A DNA stretch of 64,000 nt from Pseudomonas sp. C1C7 (GCF_013359595.1 NZ_JABFMP010000031.1:1-64000), one strand, 5' to 3'. Positions 7,627 to 17,218 are shown, numbered from the stretch's first letter. Notes: generated by a model not told the origin, from the letters alone. Made by a program: numbers and translations.

Positions 7627-10458
7627 ATGCAAGAAAGCGTGATGCAGCGCATGTGGAACAGCGCCTACCTTTCCGGAGGTAACGCTGCCTATGTGGAAGA
7701 GCTTTATGAGCTCTACCTGCACGACCCTAACGCTGTGCCAGAAGAGTGGCGCACCTACTTCCAGAAGTTGCCTTCCGATAGCAACTCTGCCACCGATGTT
7801 TCGCACTCCACAATTCGCGATCATTTCGTGTTGCTGGCAAAGAACCAGCGCCGCGCCCAGCCGGTTTCCGCCGCAAGCGTGAGCACTGAGCACGAGAAGA
7901 AGCAAGTTGAAGTGCTGCGATTGATCCAGGCCTACCGTATGCGTGGCCACCAGGCAGCCAAGCTTGACCCGCTTGGACTGTGGCAGCGCACTGCACCCGC
8001 AGACCTGTCGATCAATCATTACGGCTTGACCAATGCCGATCTTGATACGACCTTCCGTGCCGGCGACCTGTTCATCGGCAAAGAGGAAGCGAGCCTACGC
8101 GAAATTCACGAAGCGTTGCAGCAGACATATTGCCGCACCATCGGCGCTGAATTCACGCACATCACCGATTCGCAGCAGCGCCAGTGGTTCCAGCAGCGTC
8201 TGGAAAGCGTACGCGGCCGTCCGACCTATTCGGCGGACATCAAGGGCCACCTGCTCGAGCGCGTAACTGCCGGTGAAGGCCTGGAAAAATACCTGGGCAC
8301 CAAATACCCGGGCACCAAGCGTTTCGGTCTGGAAGGCGGCGAAAGCCTGATTCCGATGCTCGACGAACTGATCCAGCGTTCCGGTTCCTACGGCACCAAG
8401 GAAGTCGTCATCGGCATGGCCCACCGTGGCCGTCTGAACGTTCTGGTCAACACCTTCGGCAAGAACCCGCGTGAGCTGTTCGACGAGTTCGAAGGCAAGA
8501 AGCAGGTCGAGCTGGGTTCCGGTGACGTGAAATACCACCAGGGCTTCTCGTCCAACGTGATGACCACCGGCGGTGAAGTTCACCTGGCCATGGCGTTCAA
8601 CCCGTCCCACCTGGAAATCGTTTCCCCGGTGGTCGAGGGTTCGGTTCGCGCCCGTCAGGACCGTCGCAACGATCAGACCGGTGAGAAGGTTCTGCCAATC
8701 TCCATCCACGGTGACGCGGCATTCGCCGGTCAAGGCGTGGTGATGGAAACCTTCCAGATGTCGCAGACCCGCGGTTTCAAGACCGGCGGTACCGTGCACA
8801 TCGTGATCAACAACCAGGTTGGTTTCACCATCAGCAACCCGCTGGACTCGCGTTCCACCGAGTATGCCACCGACGTCGCGAAGATGATCCAGGCGCCGAT
8901 CCTCCATGTGAATGGTGATGATCCGGAAGCCGTACTGTTCGTGACCCAGCTGGCCATCGATTACCGCATGCAGTTCAAGCGTGACGTCGTGATCGACCTG
9001 GTCTGCTACCGTCGTCGCGGCCACAACGAAGCGGACGAGCCTAGCGGCACCCAGCCTCTGATGTATCAGCAGATCACCAAGCAGCGCACTACCCGTGAGC
9101 TGTATGCCGATCAGCTGACCCAGAGCGGTGTGATGGACGCAGAGCGTGTTCAGGCGAAAGTCGATGAATACCGCAATGCGCTGGACAACGGTCTGCACGT
9201 AGTGAAGAGCCTGGTCAAGGAACCGAACAAAGAGCTGTTCGTTGACTGGCGTCCGTATCTGGGCCACGCCTGGACTGCGCGTCACGACACTCGCTTCGAT
9301 CTCAAGACCCTGCAGGAACTGTCCGCCAAGCTGCTGGAAGTTCCGGAAGGCTTCGTGGTTCAGCGTCAGGTCGCCAAGATCTACGAAGACCGTCAGAAGA
9401 TGCAAGCCGGTGGCCTGCCGATCAACTGGGGTTACGCCGAAACCATGGCGTACGCGACCCTGGCGTTCGAAGGTCACCCGATCCGCATGACCGGTCAGGA
9501 CATCGGCCGCGGTACGTTCTCGCACCGTCACGCTGTTCTGCACAACCAGAAAGATGCCAGCACCTACGTTCCGCTGAAGAACCTGTACGACGGTCAGCCG
9601 CGCTTCGACCTGTACGACTCGTTCCTGTCGGAAGAAGCCGTACTGGCCTTCGAATACGGCTACTCGACCACCACGCCGAACGCGCTGGTGATCTGGGAAG
9701 CCCAGTTCGGTGACTTCGCCAACGGTGCACAGGTCGTGATCGACCAGTTCATCACCAGCGGCGAGCACAAGTGGGGTCGTCTCTGCGGTCTGACCATGTT
9801 GCTGCCACACGGCTACGAAGGTCAGGGCCCTGAGCACTCCTCGGCGCGTCTGGAGCGTTACCTGCAGCTGTGCGCCGAGCACAACATTCAGGTGTGCATG
9901 CCGACGACGCCGGCTCAGATCTACCACTTGCTGCGCCGTCAGGTGATTCGCCCGCTGCGCAAGCCACTGGTAGTCCTGACTCCGAAGTCGCTGCTGCGCC
10001 ACAAGCTGGCCATCTCGACTCTGGAAGATCTGGCCGAAGGTTCGTTCCAGACCGTTATCCCGGAAATCGATGCACTGGACCCGGCAAAGGTCGAGCGCGT
10101 TGTTCTGTGTAGCGGCAAGGTCTACTACGACCTGCTGGAAAAACGTCGTGCCGAAGGCCGTGACGATATCGCCATCGTGCGTATCGAGCAGCTGTACCCA
10201 TTCCCTGAGGACGACCTGAAGGAAGTCCTGGCTCCTTACACCAACGCCAAGCATGCCGTCTGGTGTCAGGAAGAGCCGATGAACCAGGGTGCCTGGTACT
10301 GCAGCCAACACCACCTGCGTCGTAGCGTCGCCAACCTCAACAAGTCTCTAGTACTCGAGTACGCGGGCCGTGAGGCTTCCGCCGCACCTGCATGTGGTTA
10401 CGCATCGATGCACGCCGAGCAGCAGGAAAAACTGCTGCAAGACGCCTTTACTGTTTAA
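7627..10458 (+). CDS. sucA: 2-oxoglutarate dehydrogenase E1 component
   Basis: 943-residue thiamine-diphosphate enzyme that decarboxylates 2-oxoglutarate and transfers the succinyl group to the lipoyl arm of SucB. The N-terminal WNSAYLSGGNAAYVEELYELY segment is the conserved docking motif. AHRGRLNVLVN, HGDAAFAGQGVV and the TPP/Mg motif around VNGDDPEAVLF to GHNEADEPS mark the E1 fold. Length equals the usual family length. sucB follows after 42 nt. Confidence 0.98.
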   Translation: MQESVMQRMWNSAYLSGGNAAYVEELYELYLHDPNAVPEEWRTYFQKLPSDSNSATDVSHSTIRDHFVLLAKNQRRAQPVSAASVSTEHEKKQVEVLRLIQAYRMRGHQAAKLDPLGLWQRTAPADLSINHYGLTNADLDTTFRAGDLFIGKEEASLREIHEALQQTYCRTIGAEFTHITDSQQRQWFQQRLESVRGRPTYSADIKGHLLERVTAGEGLEKYLGTKYPGTKRFGLEGGESLIPMLDELIQRSGSYGTKEVVIGMAHRGRLNVLVNTFGKNPRELFDEFEGKKQVELGSGDVKYHQGFSSNVMTTGGEVHLAMAFNPSHLEIVSPVVEGSVRARQDRRNDQTGEKVLPISIHGDAAFAGQGVVMETFQMSQTRGFKTGGTVHIVINNQVGFTISNPLDSRSTEYATDVAKMIQAPILHVNGDDPEAVLFVTQLAIDYRMQFKRDVVIDLVCYRRRGHNEADEPSGTQPLMYQQITKQRTTRELYADQLTQSGVMDAERVQAKVDEYRNALDNGLHVVKSLVKEPNKELFVDWRPYLGHAWTARHDTRFDLKTLQELSAKLLEVPEGFVVQRQVAKIYEDRQKMQAGGLPINWGYAETMAYATLAFEGHPIRMTGQDIGRGTFSHRHAVLHNQKDASTYVPLKNLYDGQPRFDLYDSFLSEEAVLAFEYGYSTTTPNALVIWEAQFGDFANGAQVVIDQFITSGEHKWGRLCGLTMLLPHGYEGQGPEHSSARLERYLQLCAEHNIQVCMPTTPAQIYHLLRRQVIRPLRKPLVVLTPKSLLRHKLAISTLEDLAEGSFQTVIPEIDALDPAKVERVVLCSGKVYYDLLEKRRAEGRDDIAIVRIEQLYPFPEDDLKEVLAPYTNAKHAVWCQEEPMNQGAWYCSQHHLRRSVANLNKSLVLEYAGREASAAPACGYASMHAEQQEKLLQDAFTV

Positions 10459-10500
10459 CGCCTTCGCGCACCTGAAACCGAATTTAAGGAACCACAGACA

Positions 10501-11718
10501 ATGGCTATCGAGATCAAAGCCCCCACTTTCCCGGAATCGGTTGCCGACGGCACCGTTGCCACCTGGCACAAGAAGCCGGGCGAAGCCGTCAAGCGTGACG
10601 ACCTGATCGTCGACATCGAAACCGACAAAGTCGTTCTGGAAGTACTGGCGACTGCCGACGGCGTGCTGGGCGCAATTGTCAAGAACGAAGGCGACACCGT
10701 TCTGTCCGACGAAGTGCTGGGCTCGATCGTTGAAGGTGGCGCTGCCGCCGCAGCACCTGCTGCTGCTCCAGCCGCCGCTCAGGCTGCTGCTCCTGCTGCC
10801 GACGGCGAAGACGATCCTGTCGCTGCACCGGCTGCCCGCAAGCTGGCTGAAGAAAACGGTATCAACATCGCTTCCGTTGCCGGTACCGGCAAAGGCGGTC
10901 GCGTGACCAAGGAAGACGTGGTTGCAGCCGTTGCCGCCAAGAAAGCCGCTCCAGCTGCCGCGCCTGCCAAGGCTGCTGCTCCTGCTGCTGCCGCTCCGGT
11001 ATTCGCTGCCGGTGACCGCGTTGAAAAACGCGTTCCGATGACCCGTCTGCGTGCCAAGGTTGCCGAGCGTCTGGTTGAAGCTCAATCGAACATGGCGATG
11101 CTGACCACTTTCAACGAAGTGGACATGACCGAAGTCATGGCTCTGCGTTCGAAGTACAAGGACCTGTTCGAGAAGTCCCACAACGGCGTGCGCCTGGGCT
11201 TCATGTCGTTCTTCGTGAAAGCGGCCACCGAAGCTCTGAAGCGCTTCCCGGCTGTCAACGCGTCGATCGACGGTGCCGACATCGTTTACCACGGCTACGC
11301 CGACATCGGTGTTGCCGTGTCCAGCGACCGCGGTCTGGTTGTACCGGTTCTGCGTAACGCCGAACTGATGAGCCTGGCTGAAATCGAAGGCGGCATCGCG
11401 ACTTTCGGCAAGAAAGCCCGTGACGGCAAGCTGTCGATGGAAGAAATGACCGGTGGTACTTTCACCATCACCAACGGCGGCACTTTCGGTTCGATGATGT
11501 CGACTCCGATCGTCAACCCGCCGCAAGCCGCAATCCTGGGCATGCACAACATCATCCAGCGTCCTATGGCCGTCAACGGCCAGGTCGTTATCCGTCCGAT
11601 GATGTACCTGGCACTGTCCTACGATCACCGTCTGATCGATGGCAAAGAAGCTGTAACCTTCCTGGTGACCATCAAGAACCTGCTGGAAGATCCGGCTCGT
11701 CTGTTGCTGGATATCTAA
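10501..11718 (+). CDS. sucB: 2-oxoglutarate dehydrogenase E2, dihydrolipoyl succinyltransferase
   Basis: 405-residue core of the oxoglutarate dehydrogenase complex. Order of domains: lipoyl domain (residues 1-75) with lipoyl Lys43 in DIETDKVVLEV; Ala/Pro-rich linker; peripheral subunit-binding domain (about 110-145, ARKLAEENGINIASV); a second Ala/Pro linker; and the catalytic domain ending in DHRLIDGKEAV with His376 and Asp380 as the catalytic pair. It transfers the succinyl group to CoA. Confidence 0.98.
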   Translation: MAIEIKAPTFPESVADGTVATWHKKPGEAVKRDDLIVDIETDKVVLEVLATADGVLGAIVKNEGDTVLSDEVLGSIVEGGAAAAAPAAAPAAAQAAAPAADGEDDPVAAPAARKLAEENGINIASVAGTGKGGRVTKEDVVAAVAAKKAAPAAAPAKAAAPAAAAPVFAAGDRVEKRVPMTRLRAKVAERLVEAQSNMAMLTTFNEVDMTEVMALRSKYKDLFEKSHNGVRLGFMSFFVKAATEALKRFPAVNASIDGADIVYHGYADIGVAVSSDRGLVVPVLRNAELMSLAEIEGGIATFGKKARDGKLSMEEMTGGTFTITNGGTFGSMMSTPIVNPPQAAILGMHNIIQRPMAVNGQVVIRPMMYLALSYDHRLIDGKEAVTFLVTIKNLLEDPARLLLDI

Positions 11719-11723
11719 AGAGC

Positions 11724-11797
11724 AGCTGCAAGCTCCAGGCTCCAAGCCACAAGCTCACTCGAGCCGGCTTGCAGCTTGAGGCTTGCGGCTTCTGGCT
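11724..11797. repeat. heptamer-phased inverted repeat between sucB and lpd
   Basis: Left side reads in 7-base units agctgca, agctcca, ggctcca, agccaca; the right side read in reverse complement gives agccaga, agccgca, agcctca, agctgca. The two sides can fold on each other. It fills most of the 103-nt gap inside an operon. Confidence 0.55.
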
Positions 11798-11821
11798 TTA
11801 TTGCTAAAGAGGATTTTTTGA

Positions 11822-13258
11822 ATGTCGCAAAAATTTGACGTAGTAGTGATCGGTGCGGGCCCTGGCGGCTACGTAGCTGCCATCAAGGCTGCCCAACTGG
11901 GTCTGTCCACCGCCTGCATCGAGAAGTACACCGACGGCGAGGGCAAGCTGGCCCTGGGCGGTACCTGCCTGAACGTCGGCTGCATTCCATCCAAGGCGCT
12001 GCTGGACAGCTCCTGGAAGTACAAGGAAGCCAAAGAAAGCTTCAACGTACACGGCATCTCCACCGGCGAAGTCAAAATGGACGTCGCTGCGATGGTTGGC
12101 CGCAAGGCTGGCATCGTCAAGAACCTGACCGGCGGTGTTGCCACCCTGTTCAAGGCCAACGGCGTTACTTCGATCCAGGGCCACGGCAAACTGCTGGCCG
12201 GCAAGAAAGTCGAAGTCACCAAGCCAGACGGTTCGGTTGAAGTCATCGAAGCCGAAAACGTGATCCTGGCCTCCGGCTCGCGTCCGATCGACATCCCGCC
12301 TGCTCCTGTTGACCAGAAAGTCATCGTCGACTCCACCGGCGCTCTGGAATTCCAGACCGTGCCTAAGCGTCTGGGCGTGATCGGCGCTGGCGTGATCGGC
12401 CTGGAACTGGGTTCCGTATGGTCGCGTCTGGGTGCAGAAGTGACCGTCCTGGAAGCCCTGGACACCTTCCTGATGGCAGCGGACACCGCTGTTTCCAAGG
12501 AAGCGCTGAAAACCCTGACCAAACAGGGTCTGGACATCAAGCTGGGCGCTCGTGTGACCGGCTCGAAAGTGAACGGCGAAGAAGTCGTCGTCAACTACAC
12601 CGATGCCAACGGCGAACAGACCATCACTTTCGACAAGCTGATCGTAGCCGTTGGTCGCCGTCCGGTGACCACTGATCTGCTGGCTGCCGACAGCGGCGTG
12701 ACCATCGACGAGCGTGGTTTCGTGTTCGTCGACGACCACTGCGCGACCAGCGTACCGGGCGTTTACGCCATCGGTGACGTGGTTCGCGGCATGATGCTGG
12801 CGCACAAGGCGTCGGAAGAAGGCATCATGGTTGTCGAGCGCATCAAGGGTCACAAGGCCCAGATGAACTATGACCTGATCCCTTCGGTTATTTATACTCA
12901 CCCGGAAATCGCGTGGGTCGGTAAAACCGAACAGGCCTTGAAAGCTGAAGGCGTTGAAGTTAACGTCGGCACCTTCCCGTTCGCAGCATCCGGTCGTGCA
13001 ATGGCCGCCAACGATACCGGTGGTTTCGTCAAGGTCATCGCCGATGCCAAGACTGACCGCGTATTGGGCGTTCACGTCATTGGCCCGAGCGCCGCAGAAC
13101 TGGTTCAGCAAGGCGCGATCGCGATGGAATTCGGCACCAGCGCTGAAGACCTGGGCATGATGGTTTTCTCCCATCCGACCCTGTCCGAAGCCTTGCACGA
13201 AGCAGCTTTGGCAGTGAATGGCGGCGCCATCCACGTTGCCAACCGCAAGAAGCGTTAA
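11822..13258 (+). CDS. lpdG: dihydrolipoyl dehydrogenase (E3) of the oxoglutarate dehydrogenase complex
   Basis: 478-residue FAD/NAD disulfide oxidoreductase that reoxidises the lipoyl group. It shows the FAD motif VIGAGPGGYVAA, the redox-active disulfide GGTCLNVGCIPSK (Cys49 and Cys54), the NAD-binding GVIGAGVIGLELG, and the dimer-interface HPTLSEALHEAA with the catalytic His-Glu pair. The AAAGAGGA site lies 5-10 nt before ATG 11822. Placement in the suc operon marks it as the OGDH-linked (LpdG) form rather than the branched-chain LpdV. Confidence 0.97.
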   Translation: MSQKFDVVVIGAGPGGYVAAIKAAQLGLSTACIEKYTDGEGKLALGGTCLNVGCIPSKALLDSSWKYKEAKESFNVHGISTGEVKMDVAAMVGRKAGIVKNLTGGVATLFKANGVTSIQGHGKLLAGKKVEVTKPDGSVEVIEAENVILASGSRPIDIPPAPVDQKVIVDSTGALEFQTVPKRLGVIGAGVIGLELGSVWSRLGAEVTVLEALDTFLMAADTAVSKEALKTLTKQGLDIKLGARVTGSKVNGEEVVVNYTDANGEQTITFDKLIVAVGRRPVTTDLLAADSGVTIDERGFVFVDDHCATSVPGVYAIGDVVRGMMLAHKASEEGIMVVERIKGHKAQMNYDLIPSVIYTHPEIAWVGKTEQALKAEGVEVNVGTFPFAASGRAMAANDTGGFVKVIADAKTDRVLGVHVIGPSAAELVQQGAIAMEFGTSAEDLGMMVFSHPTLSEALHEAALAVNGGAIHVANRKKR

Positions 13259-13306
13259 GACACAATAAGAAACCACGGCGGTATCGGCCCGTCGTGAGCC
13301 TTGCGT

Positions 13307-13381
13307 GCAAGACTCACCGCGGAATGTCCGCTGGACGCAGTCTTGCGTAGCCGCACCGGGTATCCGGAAACGCTACGCAAG
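13307..13381 (+). other. two mutually exclusive hairpins ahead of sucC
   Basis: gcaagact (13307-13314) can pair with agtcttgc (13339-13346), and cttgcgtag (13342-13350) can instead pair with ctacgcaag (13373-13381). The shared strand means only one can form. This sits in the 199-nt lpd-sucC gap; function unknown. Confidence 0.35.
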
Positions 13382-13457
13382 CAGCAGTCACAGGTGGTGC
13401 GGCACTGATTCTGGTGCAGCACCGAATGCGCAGTACCTAACGAAGACGGTAATAAGC

Positions 13458-14624
13458 ATGAATCTTCACGAGTATCAGGGTAAGCAGCTGTTCGCTGAGT
13501 ACGGCCTGCCAGTATCCAAAGGCTACGCGGTAGACACCCCGGAAGCAGCAGCAGAAGCTTGCGACAAAATCGGCGGCAGCGAGTGGGTTGTCAAAGCCCA
13601 GGTCCACGCTGGTGGTCGCGGTAAAGCGGGCGGCGTAAAGCTGGTTCGCAACAAAGAAGACGCAAAAGCCTTCGCACAGCAGTGGCTGGGCAAGCGTCTG
13701 GTGACTTACCAGACTGACGCCAATGGTCAGCCAGTCACCAAGATCCTGGTTGAATCGTGCACTGATATCGCTAAAGAGCTGTACCTGGGCGCTGTCGTAG
13801 ACCGTTCGAGCCGTCGCATCGTGTTCATGGCTTCCACCGAAGGTGGCGTGGACATCGAGAAAATCGCTCACGACACTCCAGAAAAAATTCTGAAAGCCAC
13901 TATCGATCCACTGGTTGGCGCTCAGCCATTCCAGGGTCGTGAGCTGGCTTTCCAGCTGGGTCTGGAAGGCAAGCAAGTTGCCCAGTTCGCCAAGATCTTC
14001 ACAGGTCTGGCCAAACTGTTCCAGGATCACGATCTGGCCCTGCTGGAAGTGAACCCGCTGGTGATCAAGGCTGACGGCGATCTGCACTGCCTGGACGCCA
14101 AGATCAACATCGACGCCAACGCCATGTACCGTCAGCCTAAGCTGAAGACTTTCCACGATCCGTCCCAGGACGATCCGCGCGAAGCGCACGCTGCCAAGTT
14201 CGAACTGAACTACGTAGCGCTGGAAGGCAACATCGGTTGCATGGTCAACGGTGCTGGCCTGGCCATGGGTACCATGGACATCGTCAACCTGCACGGCGGC
14301 AAGCCAGCCAACTTCCTCGACGTGGGCGGCGGTGCTACCAAAGAACGCGTTACCGAAGCATTCAAGATCATTCTGTCCGACACCAACGTCGCTGCAGTAC
14401 TGGTTAACATCTTCGGCGGCATCGTTCGTTGCGACATGATTGCCGAAGGCATCATCGGTGCAGTGAAAGAAGTCGGCGTGAAAATCCCGGTTGTTGTTCG
14501 TCTTGAAGGCAACAACGCTGAACTGGGCGCTAAAGTACTGGCAGAAAGCGGTTTGAACATCATCGCTGCTACCAGCCTGACCGACGCTGCTCAACAAGTC
14601 GTTAAAGCTGCGGAGGGCAAGTAA
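13458..14624 (+). CDS. sucC: succinyl-CoA synthetase (ADP-forming) beta subunit
   Basis: 388-residue ATP-grasp subunit that binds nucleotide and, with SucD, converts succinyl-CoA to succinate with substrate-level phosphorylation. MNLHEYQGKQLFAEYGLPV is the canonical start, which fixes ATG 13458. The ATP-grasp region (KAQVHAGGRGKAGGVK) and the C-terminal GGIVRCDMIAEGI motif are present. It overlaps sucD by one base. Confidence 0.98.
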   Translation: MNLHEYQGKQLFAEYGLPVSKGYAVDTPEAAAEACDKIGGSEWVVKAQVHAGGRGKAGGVKLVRNKEDAKAFAQQWLGKRLVTYQTDANGQPVTKILVESCTDIAKELYLGAVVDRSSRRIVFMASTEGGVDIEKIAHDTPEKILKATIDPLVGAQPFQGRELAFQLGLEGKQVAQFAKIFTGLAKLFQDHDLALLEVNPLVIKADGDLHCLDAKINIDANAMYRQPKLKTFHDPSQDDPREAHAAKFELNYVALEGNIGCMVNGAGLAMGTMDIVNLHGGKPANFLDVGGGATKERVTEAFKIILSDTNVAAVLVNIFGGIVRCDMIAEGIIGAVKEVGVKIPVVVRLEGNNAELGAKVLAESGLNIIAATSLTDAAQQVVKAAEGK

Positions 14625-15505
14625 TGAGCGTCCTGATCAATAAAGACACCAAAGTTATCTGCCAGGGTATTACCGGTTCGCAGGGTAGCTTCCACACCCA
14701 GCAAGCCATCGAGTACGGCACCAAGATGGTGGGTGGTGTAACTCCAGGCAAAGGCGGCACCGAGCACCTGGGTCTGCCAGTGTTCAACACCGTGAAAGAC
14801 GCCGTAGCTGCCACTGGCGCCACCGCCAGCGTGATCTACGTTCCGGCTCCTTTCTGCAAGGACTCGATCCTGGAAGCTGCTTTCGGCGGCATCAAGCTGA
14901 TCGTCTGCATCACCGAAGGCATTCCTACCCTGGACATGCTGGACGCGAAAGTTAAGTGCGACGAGCTGGGTGTTACCCTGATCGGCCCTAACTGCCCAGG
15001 CGTGATCACTCCAGGCGAATGCAAGATCGGCATCATGCCAGGTCACATTCACTTGCCAGGCAAGGTCGGTATCGTTTCCCGTTCCGGCACCCTGACCTAC
15101 GAAGCTGTCAAGCAGACGACTGACGCCGGTTTCGGTCAGTCGACTTGCGTCGGCATCGGTGGTGACCCGATCCCGGGTTCGAACTTCATCGACATCCTGA
15201 AGCTGTTCCAGGAAGACCCGAAGACCGAAGCGATCGTGATGATCGGTGAGATCGGCGGTTCGGCTGAAGAAGAAGCGGCTGCCTACATCAAGGCAAACGT
15301 GACCAAGCCGGTTGTTTCCTACATCGCTGGTGTGACTGCTCCTCCGGGCAAGCGCATGGGCCATGCTGGCGCAATCATCTCTGGCGGCAAAGGCACTGCA
15401 GACGAGAAATTCGCTGCTCTGCAAGACGCAGGCGTAAAAACCGTGCGTTCGCTGGCAGACATCGGCAAGGCCCTGGCCGAGCTGACTGGTTGGGAAGTCA
15501 AGTAA
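14624..15505 (+). CDS. sucD: succinyl-CoA synthetase (ADP-forming) alpha subunit
   Basis: 293-residue CoA-binding subunit. It has the Rossmann CoA-binding N-terminus (QGITGSQGSFHTQQAIEYG), the ligase motif GPNCPGVITPGE and the phosphohistidine segment GHAGAIISGGKG with His247. Its ATG shares a base with the sucC stop codon. It is the last gene of the TCA operon and is followed by a compact terminator. Confidence 0.98.
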   Translation: MSVLINKDTKVICQGITGSQGSFHTQQAIEYGTKMVGGVTPGKGGTEHLGLPVFNTVKDAVAATGATASVIYVPAPFCKDSILEAAFGGIKLIVCITEGIPTLDMLDAKVKCDELGVTLIGPNCPGVITPGECKIGIMPGHIHLPGKVGIVSRSGTLTYEAVKQTTDAGFGQSTCVGIGGDPIPGSNFIDILKLFQEDPKTEAIVMIGEIGGSAEEEAAAYIKANVTKPVVSYIAGVTAPPGKRMGHAGAIISGGKGTADEKFAALQDAGVKTVRSLADIGKALAELTGWEVK

Positions 15506-15536
15506 GCCTCCGGCTTAGCTGACTCTTCACCAAAAC

Positions 15537-15560
15537 AAAGGCCACCTTCGGGTGGCTTTT
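15537..15560 (+). terminator. terminator of the suc operon
   Basis: GCCACC-TTCG-GGTGGC tetraloop hairpin followed by TTTT, 35 nt after the sucD stop. Confidence 0.88.
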
Positions 15561-15573
15561 GTCGTTTAGGGGC

Positions 15574-15684
15574 AGCTGCAGGCTTCGAGCTGCAAGCTGC
15601 AAGAGAAACCAATGCGACCTGGCTCATAGCTTGAAGCTTGAAGCTTGAAGCTTGAAGCTTGAAGCTTGAGGCTTAAGACTTGAA
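15574..15684. repeat. heptamer repeat region including a perfect tandem array
   Basis: 15574-15601 has agctgca units with one degenerate copy. From 15629 to 15663 gcttgaa is repeated five times without error, followed by three decaying units (gcttgag, gcttaag, acttgaa) to 15684. gcttgaa is a rotation of the reverse complement of agcttca, so both parts belong to one 7-bp family. The 399-nt gap between sucD and brnQ otherwise contains only the suc terminator and an AT-richer stretch (15690-15904) likely to carry the brnQ promoter. Confidence 0.8.
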
Positions 15685-15904
15685 TCTATCTTTTTGCGAC
15701 CAAAAAATGTCGTAGATCGGAATGTTTGCCCTGCAACAGTGCGTTTTTCAGCCAAATTCGTTAGGCTACGCGCCATTTTTGCGTCCGCCGCCCACAAGGC
15801 AGCTACGCGCTAAAGGGTCAGTCCCATACGGACCGACAGCATTTCCCTCACCCATAAGGGAAACCCCTCTCTAAATTCCGATTCAGTAGTGTGGTATTTC
15901 CTTA

Positions 15905-17218
15905 ATGAAAGTGTTGAAAGGCCAGGACATCCTGGCACTTGGTTTTATGACGTTTGCCCTGTTCGTCGGGGCCGGCAACATCATCTTCCCGCCGATCGTC
16001 GGTTTGCAGTCCGGCCCTAACGTCTGGATGGCGGCGCTGGGCTTTCTGGTCACGGCGGTAGGTCTGCCGGTGGTCACTGTGGTCGCGCTGGCCAAGGTCG
16101 GGGGCGCCATGGATGCCTTGAGCAGCCCGATCGGCAAAGTCGCTGGTGGTCTGCTGGCCGCGGCCTGCTACCTGGCTGTTGGTCCGCTGTTCGCCACGCC
16201 GCGTACCGCGACCGTGTCTTTCGAAGTGGGTCTGGCGCCGCTGACGGGCGAAAGCCCGCTGGCGCTGTTCCTGTACAGCTCGGTGTATTTCCTGCTGGTG
16301 TTCTTCATCTCGCTCTACCCGGGCCGCCTGCTGGACACCGTGGGGCGCTTCCTCGCGCCACTGAAGATCATTGCCCTGGCGGTATTGGGCATCGCGGCAT
16401 TCGCCTTGCCGGCGGGTGACATCGGTCAGGCAACCCCTGAATATGTCGCCGCACCGTTCTCCCAGGGTTTCATCAATGGTTACCTGACCATGGATACCCT
16501 TGGCGCACTGGTGTTCGGCATCGTGATCGTCAACGCCATCCGCTCCCGTGGCGTTGAGTCGCCCGCGCTGATCACTCGTTACGCGATCATTGCCGGTCTG
16601 ATTGCCGGCGTGGGCCTGGCGCTGGTGTACATCAGCCTGTTCCGCCTGGGTTCGGGCAGCCATGAAGTGGCCGTCGGCGCGACCAACGGCGCGGCGGTAT
16701 TGCACGCTTATGTGCAGCACACCTTCGGATCGCTCGGCAGCGGTTTCCTCGCGGTGCTGATCTCCCTGGCGTGCCTGGTGACGGCAGTAGGCCTGACCTG
16801 CGCCTGCGCCGAATATTTCAGCCGCGTACTGCCACTGTCCTACAAGACCCTGGTGATCATCCTCGCCGCGTTCTCCCTGCTGGTTTCCAACCTGGGCCTG
16901 ACCAAGCTGATTGCGTTCTCGATCCCCGTCCTGACCGCGATCTACCCGCCGTGCATCGCCCTGGTCGCCTTGAGCTTCTGCAAGGACTTCTGGCATGAGC
17001 AGAGCCGTATCATCGGCCCGGTGATGCTGGTGTCGTTCCTGTTCGGTCTGATCGACGCACTCAAGGGCGCGGGTCTGGCGGACTGGATGCCGGCGCAACT
17101 GGCTCACCTGCCGCTGAGCGAGCAGGGCCTGGCGTGGCTGGTGCCGTCGGTGATGACCCTGGTGGTCGCGGTGGTCTGCGACCGCCTGCTGGGCAAGCGC
17201 GCCGAAGCGCTGGCTTAA
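15905..17218 (+). CDS. brnQ: branched-chain amino acid transport system II carrier protein
   Basis: 437-residue LIVCS-family symporter importing leucine, isoleucine and valine with Na+ or H+. About 12 hydrophobic helices are visible; the N-terminus MKVLKGQDILALGFMTFALF followed by GAGNIIFPP is diagnostic of the family. Length is normal. Monocistronic by appearance, with a strong terminator after it. In P. aeruginosa the gene next to sucD is called braB. Confidence 0.95.
   Translation: MKVLKGQDILALGFMTFALFVGAGNIIFPPIVGLQSGPNVWMAALGFLVTAVGLPVVTVVALAKVGGAMDALSSPIGKVAGGLLAAACYLAVGPLFATPRTATVSFEVGLAPLTGESPLALFLYSSVYFLLVFFISLYPGRLLDTVGRFLAPLKIIALAVLGIAAFALPAGDIGQATPEYVAAPFSQGFINGYLTMDTLGALVFGIVIVNAIRSRGVESPALITRYAIIAGLIAGVGLALVYISLFRLGSGSHEVAVGATNGAAVLHAYVQHTFGSLGSGFLAVLISLACLVTAVGLTCACAEYFSRVLPLSYKTLVIILAAFSLLVSNLGLTKLIAFSIPVLTAIYPPCIALVALSFCKDFWHEQSRIIGPVMLVSFLFGLIDALKGAGLADWMPAQLAHLPLSEQGLAWLVPSVMTLVVAVVCDRLLGKRAEALA

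Noticed and set aside
15629..15684. Tandem repeat considered as a CRISPR array
   Set aside because: Units are 7 bases with no spacers, and there are no cas genes.
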